DNA of 64,000 nt from Novosphingobium aureum (GTDB lineage: Bacteria > Pseudomonadota > Alphaproteobacteria > Sphingomonadales > Sphingomonadaceae). The notes under the pieces were generated by a model. That model worked only from the letters and a program-made list of their open reading frames with translations. It was not told where the DNA came from and made no database searches. The stretch's first letter is position 1. The number at the start of each line of letters is the position of its first letter. Positions 34,598-43,623 of the stretch are shown piece by piece. Both the position numbers and the translations under genes were made by a program. The DNA is taken from contig NZ_JADZGI010000002.1 in the NCBI RefSeq assembly GCF_015865035.1, positions 1 to 64,000 on the forward strand. The letters are read 5' to 3'.

Positions 34598-35041
34598 TCA
34601 CCAGGACTTGTAAGGCAGGAATTTGCCGCTCATCACGACCTCGACGCGGTCGCCCTTTTCGTGGGTTATGCGATTGATTTCCATGTCGAAATCGATCGCA
34701 CTCATGATCCCGTCGCCGAACTTTTCCTGGACCAGTTCCTTGAATGCCTCACCGAAGACTCCCGTGATCTCGTACCAGCGGTAGATGCACGGATCGGTGG
34801 GCACGGTCTGGGCAAAAGTCTTGGTCGGATACTCGGCAAGCACGATCGCAGCCTCGGCGGGAAGCCCCAGAAAGTCGACCAGCTTGCCCGCTGGCTCGGG
34901 CGAGAGGCTGTTCATGCCAAGGCAGGCGGAGGTCACGAAGACCTCGCCAAGCCCGGTGGCCTCGGCGATCGCGGCCCAGGTAATGCCGCTCTCGCGCTTC
35001 TTCGCGCGGATCATCGCGGTGACATCGCTCTTGGTCATCAT
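34598..35041 (-). CDS. cynS: Cyanate hydratase (cyanase)
   Basis: A 147-residue enzyme turning cyanate plus bicarbonate into ammonia and CO2. An N-terminal helical domain is followed by the catalytic domain with YRWYEITGVFGEAFKELV and IMSAIDFDM, which hold the active-site Arg, Glu and Ser (Arg96, Glu99, Ser122 in E. coli numbering); all three are present. Acts as a decamer. The ATG overlaps the stop of the kinase/phosphatase gene (ATGA), so cynS is the last, coupled gene of the nitrate uptake operon. Confidence 0.95.
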   Translation of the reverse strand: MMTKSDVTAMIRAKKRESGITWAAIAEATGLGEVFVTSACLGMNSLSPEPAGKLVDFLGLPAEAAIVLAEYPTKTFAQTVPTDPCIYRWYEITGVFGEAFKELVQEKFGDGIMSAIDFDMEINRITHEKGDRVEVVMSGKFLPYKSW

Positions 35042-36822
35042 CGTGCTCTCTCCTTGGTCTTGGCGGTGATGGATGGAACTGGGCCGGGCGCGCGCGGCGC
35101 CAGCAGCGAGGCCAGCAGCGCTGCGGCCAGCAGCGCACTGATCGCCTGCCACACCCGCTCGGGCTTGCGGGCGAGCAGCGGACGCGGGCCCACTGCGGCA
35201 AGCGAGGGGTTCGGCTTGCCCAGATCGTAGGTGAATTCCGATAGCTCGGCGTAACGCTGCGCGGGGTCGAGCGCGACGGCGCGGGCCACGGCCGCGTCCA
35301 TCCACTCAGGCACCTGCGGGTTCACCTCGCTTGCGGGGATATAGCGCAGCTTGCGCTGGGCACTGCGCGTGCGCGCCGCGCTCAGCCGCGGGCCGTAGGG
35401 AAGGCTTCCGGTGAGCAGGAAATAGGTCAGCGCGCCCAGCGACCACAGGTCCGAGGCGCGGCTGGGCATGTGTCCCAGCCATATCTCGGGCGCGGTGAAC
35501 TGCATGGTTCCGGCATGGATCGCGTCCGCGGCACGCGGTGCGATTTCCTCGAGGCCCGCGACCAGTGCCGATCCGAAATCGATGATCCGAACGGTACCCT
35601 CCCCATCGATCATGACGTTGGCGGGCCGCAAGTCACAATGCAGGATCTCGCGGCGATGCAGCGCGAGCAGCCCGCTCGCCACCTGCTTGACGATCGCGCG
35701 CACTGCGGCGAGGTCGGTCTCGCGGCGCACATGAGCCCAGTCCTCGAGCGTCTCGCCTTCCAAGTGATCGAAGAGCGCATAGGCATGGCGGCGCGCCGAG
35801 GATGGTGGCGGGGCCTGCAGGACATGCCCGCTGCGCACCCGGCGCGCCACCCATTCCTCGAGCATGAGATGGCGCAGCGCATCCGGATCGCCCGCATTTT
35901 CGGTCGAGGGTGCCTTGAGCACCAGTCGCCGCCCGCTCGCCTCCTCGCGTACCAGATAGACGTGGCTGCGATGTCCCGAATGGAGCGTGCGCAGGATCGA
36001 GAGGCCCTCGAAGTGCTGCCCGGCACTGAGCAGGGGCGCAGGCGGCAAGGTCACGTCCTCGCCAATTACATCGTCGAGATGGCCATCGGGCAGAGTGTCG
36101 ATGCGCACGACCTGTGCAGTCAGATTGTCGCGGCTCCCGGCCTGCAGCGCGGCTTCGACGAGCGAGCGCGCGGCCTCCTCGCAGTCCTCGTTGCGCGCCG
36201 CGGCCAGCAGCGCGGCAGGCGGCAGGTGATCGTGCACCCCATCGCTGGTCAAGATGAAGACATCACCCGCGCTCACCGGGACCTGCCGGTGATCGATCTC
36301 CACCTGCCGCCCGATGCCGAGCGCGCGCGCGAGAAGGCTCTCCCCTCCCCCCAGATCGACCCGGTGCGGTTCGGTCAGGATCCGCGCGCAGGCGTGCGAG
36401 ACATGCGTCACCCGGCTGTCCCCGGCGTGAAATACGTAGGCTGAGCGCCCCTTGAGCACGAGCGCGCTGAAGGTGCAGACCAGCCCGCGTTCCCGCTCGC
36501 CATCCTCGAGGTGCGGATCGCTCTCACCGGTATTGCGCGCGAACAACCAGGAATTGACCGCGCTGATCACGCGCTCGGCGCTGGTGCGCACCGACCAGGC
36601 TTCCGGGGTCGCGAGATAGTCGATCAGGAACGAGGAGACCGCCACCTGCGCGGCCTCGCGCCCCCTCGCACTGGTACTGATCCCGTCCGCAAGCGCGAAG
36701 GCGGCGCCCTTGAGCGTCAGGGCGACCGGTCCGGGCACGCAGGCGTCCGCGAAATCCTGGTTCTCGTCCTTGAGGCCAGGCAGCGAGCAGACGCCGTGCC
36801 TGACGGTCAGTTGAGCGGCCAT
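35038..36822 (-). CDS. Fused PP2C phosphatase and Ser/Thr kinase, membrane-anchored
   Basis: A 594-residue fusion. Residues 1-235 form a PP2C-type phosphatase (DENQDFAD, ALADGIS, GDSRV, TSDGVHD, SRDNLTA). Residues about 260-520 form a protein kinase: the lysine in RRLVLKAPS, catalytic loop HCDLRPANV, DFG in IIDFGSA and APEIW. A hydrophobic helix near the C-terminus (about 560-580) should anchor it. The catalytic loop has Cys and Arg where HRDLK is usual. Such fusions occur in other nitrate assimilation clusters, but the target is unknown. GAGGGGG precedes the ATG at 36822. Confidence 0.92.
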   Translation of the reverse strand: MAAQLTVRHGVCSLPGLKDENQDFADACVPGPVALTLKGAAFALADGISTSARGREAAQVAVSSFLIDYLATPEAWSVRTSAERVISAVNSWLFARNTGESDPHLEDGERERGLVCTFSALVLKGRSAYVFHAGDSRVTHVSHACARILTEPHRVDLGGGESLLARALGIGRQVEIDHRQVPVSAGDVFILTSDGVHDHLPPAALLAAARNEDCEEAARSLVEAALQAGSRDNLTAQVVRIDTLPDGHLDDVIGEDVTLPPAPLLSAGQHFEGLSILRTLHSGHRSHVYLVREEASGRRLVLKAPSTENAGDPDALRHLMLEEWVARRVRSGHVLQAPPPSSARRHAYALFDHLEGETLEDWAHVRRETDLAAVRAIVKQVASGLLALHRREILHCDLRPANVMIDGEGTVRIIDFGSALVAGLEEIAPRAADAIHAGTMQFTAPEIWLGHMPSRASDLWSLGALTYFLLTGSLPYGPRLSAARTRSAQRKLRYIPASEVNPQVPEWMDAAVARAVALDPAQRYAELSEFTYDLGKPNPSLAAVGPRPLLARKPERVWQAISALLAAALLASLLAPRAPGPVPSITAKTKERAR

Positions 36823-36913
36823 GGCCCCCTCTTTCGATCGCGTGACGAAGGGCCGGAAATCACGTGGTATGCGAGCACGCGTTCCCGACCCTTCGTCCAC
36901 TGCCAGGGGACTA

Positions 36914-37735
36914 TCAGGCAGCGATCTTGACGACCCGCTTGGGCGAGGTCTTGCGGTGGGTCGAGTAGAGCATCAGCCCGGTGAAGGTCAGGCCGCCGAC
37001 CACGTTGCCGAGCACGACCGGGATCTCGTTCCACACGAGGTAGTCGCCGATGGTGAAGTTGCCGCCGAGCATCAGGCCGGTCGGGAACAGGAACATGTTC
37101 ACGATCGAGTGCTCGAAGACCATGTAGAAGAACAGCATGATCGGCATCCACATCGCGATGACCTTGCCCGAGACCGAAGTGGAGATCTGCGCGCCGACGA
37201 CGCCGGTCGAGACCATCCAGTTGCACATGACCGCGCGCACGAAGATGGTGAGCCAGCCCGCCGCGCCATAGGCAGCATAGCCGACGGTGCGCTTCTCGCC
37301 GATCACCGCCATCTTGGCGCCGACTTCGGCTGGTTCGGTCGAGAAGCCATAGGTCCAGTAGATCGCCATGAGAACGGCGGTGGTCAGCGCGCCGGCGAAG
37401 TTGCCGGTGAAGACCAGGCCCCAGTTGCGCGCGACCCCGCCCCAGGTGCAGCCCGGGCGCTTGTCCCAGACCGCCATCGGGCACAGCACGAAGACGCCGG
37501 TGAGCAGGTCGTAGCCCAGCAGGTAGAGCATGCAGAAGCCCACCGGGAACAGCACGGCGCCCGCGAGCGGCTGGCCGGTCTGGACGTTGATGGTGACCGC
37601 GAAGGCCGCAGCCAGCGCGAGGATGGCGCCGGCCATGTAGGCGCGCACCAGCGTGTCCTTGGTCGACATCATGATCTTGGACTCACCGGCATCGATGAGC
37701 TTCGTGACGAATTCGGTCGGCGCAAGATATGCCAT
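36914..37735 (-). CDS. Formate/nitrite transporter family channel
   Basis: A 273-residue inner-membrane protein of the FNT family (FocA/NirC fold, pentamer, six helices each). Recognisable parts: AYMAGAILALAAAF near residue 30, NFAGALTTA near residue 110, FEHSIVNMFLFP near residue 205. By context it should carry nitrite. It lies between porin and kinase genes with gaps of 26 and 91 nt. Confidence 0.92.
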   Translation of the reverse strand: MAYLAPTEFVTKLIDAGESKIMMSTKDTLVRAYMAGAILALAAAFAVTINVQTGQPLAGAVLFPVGFCMLYLLGYDLLTGVFVLCPMAVWDKRPGCTWGGVARNWGLVFTGNFAGALTTAVLMAIYWTYGFSTEPAEVGAKMAVIGEKRTVGYAAYGAAGWLTIFVRAVMCNWMVSTGVVGAQISTSVSGKVIAMWMPIMLFFYMVFEHSIVNMFLFPTGLMLGGNFTIGDYLVWNEIPVVLGNVVGGLTFTGLMLYSTHRKTSPKRVVKIAA

Positions 37736-37761
37736 GATCGTGTACTCCCCTGTCCGTTAAG

Positions 37762-39000
37762 TCAGAACTTGAAGCCGAGCTGGACCCAGAACTTCTCGGT
37801 ATCGGTGCCGAAATCCTTGGCGTTGTAATTCGCGTACTTGAGCAGCACCGCGTAGTTGGCGACGGTGAAGCCCAGCTGAGCATCCCACTCGCTGCCGTAG
37901 TCGAAGCCGCCGGTGTCGCTGTCGAACTCGTGGTAGATGACGGCCGCCTTCAGACCCTTGAGAGGGCCTGCATTGCCGAGCGACTTGGACAAGCCGCCGT
38001 AGAGGTCCTGAAGTCCGTCGGCAGGTGTGGACAGGAACAGGTCGGCCCAGCCATTGAAGGCATGCGCGGTCGCGAGCGGGGTCTGGAAGGCGGCGATGCC
38101 ATCGTCGCTGCCCAGTTCCTCGTAACCCGCCTTCACGCCGAAACCGGCGAGCGAGAAACCGAGTTCGCCCTGGATGTAATCGGCCGAGTAGTTGAGCGGG
38201 CTCTGGCCGAAGTCGCTCTGCCGGGCATAGGTCGCCGAGGCCTCGAGCTTGAACTTGTCGCCGAGCGGCACCGATCCACTCGCCAGCACGCCATAGGTCT
38301 GGCTCGAATAGGCAAGGCGCGTGTCGTAGTCGATCAGGTGTGCGAAGCCCTTGATCTTGAGGCCCTTGAGATCGACCCCGGCCTGGATGAAGGCGAAGTC
38401 GCCGTCGAAGTGGCTATTGGGGCTTTCCGAGCCGAAGATCGTGCGCTGCGACATGGCATAAGTCGCATCGATCATCACCGGACCGAACTTGGCCTGGCCA
38501 CGAACGGCATCGAAGGTCTGCTCGTTCTGGCGCCAGCCGACGTTGCCGACGAAACGCGCGTTGTCGAGAATGATGCGCTGGCGACCGACGGTGAGCGAGC
38601 CGGGCTTGCCGCTCCACGAGAGCTGCAGGCGGTTGAGCTCGATGCTCTCGGGATCGGCCACCACCGAATAGGGCTCTGCCCCGAGGTAGCCGTTGTTGCC
38701 GGGAATGGTGTCGTTGTAGTCGTCGATGATCGCGAGCGTGCCCTCGGCCTCGGCGAGGACCGCGAAGCCGTGGCTGCGCACTTCGGCACCGGCGCGCATG
38801 CGCATCGTCAGGGCATCGGCATCGCGGTCGATCTGGTCCTGATCGACGTGCTCGTAGCGCAGCAGACCGTCGATGATCGGATCGATCGTGAGGTCTTCGC
38901 TCACCTTGACCGGATCACCGGCCTTGGCCTGGGCGGGCGCCGAGATGGCGAGAGCCGCGCAGCCGGTAGCGAGAATTGCAATGGCAGAAATGGTCTTCAT
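37762..39000 (-). CDS. Outer-membrane porin (alginate export/OprO-like beta-barrel)
   Basis: A 412-residue protein with a signal peptide ending at APAQAKA, then alternating beta-strand segments and a C-terminal strand ending in WVQLGFKF with the terminal Phe typical of outer-membrane barrels. It includes RLQLSWSGKPGSLTVGRQRI, a common motif of alginate-export-like porins. In this operon it probably lets nitrate or nitrite through the outer membrane; specificity is inferred only from context. Most sphingomonads rely on TonB receptors, so a dedicated porin here is notable. Confidence 0.85.
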   Translation of the reverse strand: MKTISAIAILATGCAALAISAPAQAKAGDPVKVSEDLTIDPIIDGLLRYEHVDQDQIDRDADALTMRMRAGAEVRSHGFAVLAEAEGTLAIIDDYNDTIPGNNGYLGAEPYSVVADPESIELNRLQLSWSGKPGSLTVGRQRIILDNARFVGNVGWRQNEQTFDAVRGQAKFGPVMIDATYAMSQRTIFGSESPNSHFDGDFAFIQAGVDLKGLKIKGFAHLIDYDTRLAYSSQTYGVLASGSVPLGDKFKLEASATYARQSDFGQSPLNYSADYIQGELGFSLAGFGVKAGYEELGSDDGIAAFQTPLATAHAFNGWADLFLSTPADGLQDLYGGLSKSLGNAGPLKGLKAAVIYHEFDSDTGGFDYGSEWDAQLGFTVANYAVLLKYANYNAKDFGTDTEKFWVQLGFKF

Positions 39001-39268
39001 CGTGACGTACCTCCGATGGCGCCCCACCCCCGAGCGGGCACGCCGATTGCTTCCATGAACTGGATCGAAGGCAGACCTCGTTGCCCGCCGTGGCCGGGCC
39101 GCTCCCTGAAGCGGCCTTGCGTTCAGCGCTTCGGACGACAGGCACCCTTGCCTGCCTCCCGCCCCTCATGAGCGCGCGCCGGACCCCGTCTCGTGCGGGG
39201 CCTTGAACTGTCCCGGCGACGGCCAGCCGCCGCCGGGTTTCCCTCAGACCGCTCTTGCGGTTCCGGAA
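39001..39268 (-). other. Intergenic leader between nrtCD and the porin gene
   Basis: Several GC-rich hairpins are visible on the minus strand: CCCGGCG/CGCCGGG (39212-39237), CCCCG/CGGGG (39187-39200), CAGGC-AAGGGT-GCCTG (39139-39154) and GGCCGCT-TCAGGG-AGCGGCC (39097-39116). None has a U-run. The third has a six-base loop with A1 and G4, as in the ANTAR leaders, but the fourth has T at loop position 1. It may be a processing or partial-attenuation site within the operon. Confidence 0.4.
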
Positions 39269-40975
39269 TCAGGCCGCCTTGCTGGCAGGCCCGTGATCGT
39301 ATTCGGCAAGGAAGTGCAGCACTTCCTGACGGTACTGGTAGAATTTCGGATCATCGAGCAGCGCCTTGCGGTCGCGCGGGCGCGGCAGGTCGACCTTGAG
39401 CACCTTGCCGATGGTTGCGCGCGGACCGTTGGTCATCATTACGACCCGGTCGGCGAGCAGGATCGCCTCGTCGACGTCATGCGTGACCATGATCGCGGTG
39501 ACCTTGGTGCGGTTCCAAGTCTCGACCAGCACGTCCTGCAGGTCCCAGCGGGTCAGGCTGTCGAGCATGCCGAAGGGCTCGTCGAGCAACAGCAGGCGCG
39601 GGCTCAGCGCAAAGGCGCGCGCGATGCCGACACGCTGACGCATGCCGTTCGACATCTCGGCCGCCATCTTGTCCATGGCATCGCCAAGTCCAACACGCTC
39701 GAGGTAGTAGTCGACGATGTCCTGCCGCTCGGCCTTGCCCGCATGGGGGTAGACGCGCTCGACACCCAGCGAGACGTTCTGGCGCGCGGTGAGCCAGGGC
39801 ATCAGGCTGGGTGCCTGGAAGACAACCGCCTTGTCGGGCCCGGCACCGCTGATCTCGCGGTTGTCGAGCACGATGCCGCCCGCGCTGATCTCGTTGAGAC
39901 CCGCCGCCATCGTCAGCACGGTCGACTTGCCGCAGCCCGAGTGGCCGATGAGCGAGACGAACTCGCCCTTGTTCATGATGAGGTTGAAATCCTCGACCAC
40001 GGTCAGTGGCCCCTTGGGCGTGGGGTAAACCTTGTGCAGCTTGAAGAATTCGAGGTAGCGGTTCTCGACCGCCGACTGGCCCGCCTCGACATAGGCCTTG
40101 GGCAGGCTTTCCCCGGCCTTGTCATCGCCCTTGGCGAAGAGGTCGATCGGCACCACGTCGGGCAACGCGACGCTGCTGTCGCCGACGCTCGATCCCGCTT
40201 CGTTGAGCGCGCCGAGGTAGCCCACGATCTCGCGGCGCAGCGCCTGGAAATGTGCGTCGTCGTTGACCGCCTCGCGCTCGCGCGGACGCGGCACGTCGAC
40301 GGTGAAGACCTGACCGATCCGCGCGGCGGGCGCAGGGGTCAGCACGGCCACGCGGTCGGCCAGCAGCAGCGCCTCGTCAACGTCGTTGGTGACGAGGATG
40401 ATGGTGCGCTTCTCTTCCTTGCGGATACGCTCGATCTCGTCTTGCAGCTTGGCGCGGGTGAGCGCGTCGAGTGCGGAGAGCGGCTCGTCGAGCAGCAGGA
40501 TCTCGGGTTCCATGGCAAGCGCACGGGCCACCGAGACGCGCTGGCGCATGCCGCCCGAAAGCTGTGCAGGCTTGCGGTCCATGGCATGGCCTAGACCGAC
40601 CAGCTCGACCTTCTGGCGGACCAGCGCGGCACGCTCGGCCTTGCTGCGGTCCTTGTGGACGGCATCGACGGCAAGCGCGACGTTCTTCTCGACCGTCAGC
40701 CACGGGAACAGCGAGTAGGACTGGAAGACGAGCCCCCGGTCCTTGCCCGGACCGTCGATCGGCGCGCCGCGCAGGCGGATCTCGCCCGCGTCGGGCTCGA
40801 CCAGACCTGCGACGGTGGAGATGAGCGTCGTCTTGCCCGCGCCGGAAAAGCCCAGGATCGCGATGAACTCGCCCTCCTCGACATCGAGGTCGATGCCGTC
40901 GAGGACATTGGTCACCGCGCCCGACTGGCCGGTATAGGACTTGGTCACACCCTTGAGCGAGAGGATCGTCGCCAT
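39269..40975 (-). CDS. Nitrate ABC transporter, two ATPase domains fused
   Basis: A 568-residue protein with two NrtC/D-like ATPase domains (about residues 1-260 and 310-560). Domain 1: Walker A GFSGAGKTT, signature LSGGMRQRVSVARAL, Walker B ILLLDEPLSALD, but Asn in VTNDVDEA where the switch His belongs. Domain 2: GHSGCGKST, MSNGMRQRVGIARAF, LLLLDEPFGMLD and an intact VTHDVDEA. It lacks the NrtA-like solute domain found at the C-terminus of cyanobacterial NrtC. Energises NrtB for nitrate uptake. AAGGA lies upstream of the ATG at 40975. Confidence 0.93.
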   Translation of the reverse strand: MATILSLKGVTKSYTGQSGAVTNVLDGIDLDVEEGEFIAILGFSGAGKTTLISTVAGLVEPDAGEIRLRGAPIDGPGKDRGLVFQSYSLFPWLTVEKNVALAVDAVHKDRSKAERAALVRQKVELVGLGHAMDRKPAQLSGGMRQRVSVARALAMEPEILLLDEPLSALDALTRAKLQDEIERIRKEEKRTIILVTNDVDEALLLADRVAVLTPAPAARIGQVFTVDVPRPREREAVNDDAHFQALRREIVGYLGALNEAGSSVGDSSVALPDVVPIDLFAKGDDKAGESLPKAYVEAGQSAVENRYLEFFKLHKVYPTPKGPLTVVEDFNLIMNKGEFVSLIGHSGCGKSTVLTMAAGLNEISAGGIVLDNREISGAGPDKAVVFQAPSLMPWLTARQNVSLGVERVYPHAGKAERQDIVDYYLERVGLGDAMDKMAAEMSNGMRQRVGIARAFALSPRLLLLDEPFGMLDSLTRWDLQDVLVETWNRTKVTAIMVTHDVDEAILLADRVVMMTNGPRATIGKVLKVDLPRPRDRKALLDDPKFYQYRQEVLHFLAEYDHGPASKAA

Positions 40976-41019
40976 GGCATCGGTTCCTTGTATCGGTGTG
41001 GGATCGTGTCGGTCTGGGA

Positions 41020-42117
41020 TCAGACGGCGTGGTTGCGGCTGACGAGGTTCTGCAGCGTCATCATCAGGCGATCGAGCAGGAAGCCGATAAGGCCGATAAC
41101 GATGACCGCGAACATGATGCGGGCGAGCGACTGGCTCGAGCCGTTCTGGAACTCGTCCCACACGAACTTGCCCAGCCCCGGGTTCTGCGCGAGCATTTCC
41201 GCCGCGATCAGCACCATCCAGCCCACGCCCAGCGAGAGGCGCATGCCAGTGAAGATGTAGGGCAGCGAGGAAGGCAGCACGAGCTTGGTCAGCTTCTGGA
41301 AAGTGCCGAGCTTGAGCACGCGCCCGACGTTCAGGAGGTCCTTGTCGATCGAGGCGGTGCCGACGGCGGTGTTGATGAGCGTGGGCCACAAGGAGCACAG
41401 CGTCACCACGATGGCCGAGATCACGAAGCTCTTGGCGAGCATCGGGTCGGCGCTGGTGATCGTGGCGGACACGACCATGGTCACGATCGGCAGCCAGGCG
41501 AGCGGGCTGACCGGCTTCATGATCTGGATCAGCGGGTTGATCGCGGCGTTGAACAGCGGCGAGAGACCCGCGGCAAGCCCGATCGGCACCGCGACGACGG
41601 TGGCGAGCACGAAGCCAAGCGCAACCGTCTCGAGCGAGGTCACGACCTGATCGAGGAAGGTCGGCGGCCCGGCGTAGTCGAAGGCCATGGCCTGCGTGCC
41701 GGCGGCGATGCGTGCATCCTGCGCTGCGTAGAATTCGGCCTTGGCCTCGTTAGAGGCCTGCCACTCACCGAACAGCGCCACGCCCTGCTCTGCGACCTCG
41801 ACCGGTCCGGGCAATGCGCCGAGCGAAGTGTCGACAGTCGGGGCAAGTGCCGCCCACAGGCCGAGGAAGGCGAGAATACCGAGGACAGGTGCGAGGAGCG
41901 ACTTGCCCAGCTTACCCAGCTTGTCGGCCCAAGGGCTTGGCACGGCTGGTGCCGGAGCGCTCTTCGTCTCGCTTGCCGTGGCAAGTTCCTGAGCCAGCGA
42001 AGTAGCGGCAGGCTCGAGTTCGGTCGCGCGCGCGGCGCCCTGATCGTAAGTCACGCCATTCTCCGTCTGTTTCGGGGCCGGGGCAACCGGCCGGTGATCG
42101 GCAAAGACAGTAGCCAT
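41020..42117 (-). CDS. nrtB: Nitrate ABC transporter permease
   Basis: A 365-residue inner-membrane permease. After about 80 polar residues come roughly six helices with the BPD_transp_1 coupling region in PLAWLPIVTMVVSATITSAD and the later LPSSLPYIFTGMRLSLGVGW. Part of the nitrate/taurine/bicarbonate class. The extended N-terminus (Ala/Pro/Glu-rich) is longer than in many homologues. It sits 44 nt upstream of the ATPase gene and 29 nt after nrtA. Confidence 0.93.
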   Translation of the reverse strand: MATVFADHRPVAPAPKQTENGVTYDQGAARATELEPAATSLAQELATASETKSAPAPAVPSPWADKLGKLGKSLLAPVLGILAFLGLWAALAPTVDTSLGALPGPVEVAEQGVALFGEWQASNEAKAEFYAAQDARIAAGTQAMAFDYAGPPTFLDQVVTSLETVALGFVLATVVAVPIGLAAGLSPLFNAAINPLIQIMKPVSPLAWLPIVTMVVSATITSADPMLAKSFVISAIVVTLCSLWPTLINTAVGTASIDKDLLNVGRVLKLGTFQKLTKLVLPSSLPYIFTGMRLSLGVGWMVLIAAEMLAQNPGLGKFVWDEFQNGSSQSLARIMFAVIVIGLIGFLLDRLMMTLQNLVSRNHAV

Positions 42118-42146
42118 CGGTATTCTCCTGTAGAATTAGCCGTTTG

Positions 42147-43577
42147 TCACTTCCCGGTGACGCCCGAGGCAGTCACCTTCTGGCCCTGCTTGAGGCCGAT
42201 CTTGAACTTGGCGAGGTAAGCATTGGGCTGCTTGCCGTCGTAGGTAATTCCATCAATGAAGCCGTCCTGCTCACCGCGGAAACCGTCGGTCTCGGGGATC
42301 GCGGCGGCGGGGATCACGCCCTTGTCGGCGAGTTGCTTGGCCGCCGAGAGATAGAGGTCGGGACGATAGACCGCCTTGGCCTGGTCGAAGTACCACTGAT
42401 CGGGATGATCGGCCGGGATCTGGCCCCAGCGGCGCATCTGGGTGAGGTACCAGATGGCATCCGAGTAGTAGGGATAACCGGCGAATTTATCGAAGAAGAT
42501 GTTGAAGCCCGGCGCATCGCGGGTGTCGCCCGGCTCGAAGGTGAACTTGCCAGTCATCGAGGCGGCGATCACGGCCTCGTCGGCGCCGACGTAGTTGGGC
42601 TGGCTGAGGATCTTCACCGCCTCGGCGCGGTTCTTGCCGCCGTCGGCGTCGAGCCACTGCTGCGCCTTGATGATCGCGCGCAGCATCGCAGCGGTGGTCC
42701 CCGGGTACTTCTCGGCAAAGTCCTTGCGGATCGAGAAGACCTTCTCGGGATTGTCGTGCCAGATCTCGTCGTCGGTCACGATCGGCACGCCGATCTTCTT
42801 CTGCACGGCAGCCTGGTTCCAGGGCTCGCCCACGCAGTATCCCTCGATGGTGCCGGCCTCGAGCGTTGCAGGCATCTGCGGCGGCGGGGTAACCGAGAGC
42901 TGGACGTCGGCCGAGGTCGTGCCCTTGATGTCGCCCGGTGTGTAGTATCCCGGGTTCAGGCCGCCCGCCGCGAGCCAGTAGCGCAGCTCGTAGTTGTGGG
43001 TCGAGACCGGGAAGACCATGCCCATGTTGAAGGGCTTGCCCTGCTGCGCGAAGCTCTTGACCACAGGCTGGAGCACCGAGGCCGAGATCGGGTGGACCGG
43101 CTTGCCGTCGGCGCTGCGCTTGAGGTCGCCCTTCACCATGTCCCAGACCTTGTTCGAGACGGTGATGGCATTGCCGTTGAGATCGAGGCTGAGCGGCGCG
43201 ATCAGCTCGGCCTTGGTGCCGTAGCCGATGGTCGCGGCGATGGGCTGGCCGGCGAGCATGTGCGCTCCGTCGAGCTGGCCGCCGATCACGCCGTCGAGAA
43301 GGACCTTCCAGTTGGCCTGCGGCTCGAGCGTGACGTTGAGGCCTTCCTCGGCAAAGAAGCCCTTCTCCTTGGCGATGGCGAGCGGGGCCATGTCGGTGAG
43401 CTTGATGAAGCCGAGCTTGAGCACGGGCTTCTCAACCGCACCGCCGGCCTTGGCAGCCTCGATCGCCTCTTGCGAGGGTGCCTTGTCACCGCCCCCGCAA
43501 CCAGCGAGTGCGACGCTGGCAAGAAGCGCACCAAGTGCAGCGCGACGCGAAAAGACGAAACCCCGTTCAGTACCCAT
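42147..43577 (-). CDS. nrtA: Nitrate-binding lipoprotein of ABC transporter
   Basis: A 476-residue solute-binding protein of the CmpA/NrtA family. A signal with RR (SRRAALGALLASVALAGC) ends in a lipobox, so the mature protein is tethered to the outer face of the inner membrane. The fold follows with VLKLGFIKLTDMAPLAIAKE, STHNYELRYWLAAGG and the ligand region EGYCVGEPWN. It delivers nitrate (possibly nitrite or cyanate) to NrtB. The gene is preceded by an ANTAR leader, so read-through should need NasT. Confidence 0.94.
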   Translation of the reverse strand: MGTERGFVFSRRAALGALLASVALAGCGGGDKAPSQEAIEAAKAGGAVEKPVLKLGFIKLTDMAPLAIAKEKGFFAEEGLNVTLEPQANWKVLLDGVIGGQLDGAHMLAGQPIAATIGYGTKAELIAPLSLDLNGNAITVSNKVWDMVKGDLKRSADGKPVHPISASVLQPVVKSFAQQGKPFNMGMVFPVSTHNYELRYWLAAGGLNPGYYTPGDIKGTTSADVQLSVTPPPQMPATLEAGTIEGYCVGEPWNQAAVQKKIGVPIVTDDEIWHDNPEKVFSIRKDFAEKYPGTTAAMLRAIIKAQQWLDADGGKNRAEAVKILSQPNYVGADEAVIAASMTGKFTFEPGDTRDAPGFNIFFDKFAGYPYYSDAIWYLTQMRRWGQIPADHPDQWYFDQAKAVYRPDLYLSAAKQLADKGVIPAAAIPETDGFRGEQDGFIDGITYDGKQPNAYLAKFKIGLKQGQKVTASGVTGK

Positions 43578-43623
43578 CGAAACTCTTCCCCGCTTAGAAA
43601 CGACAACCCCAGAAACCAAACGC

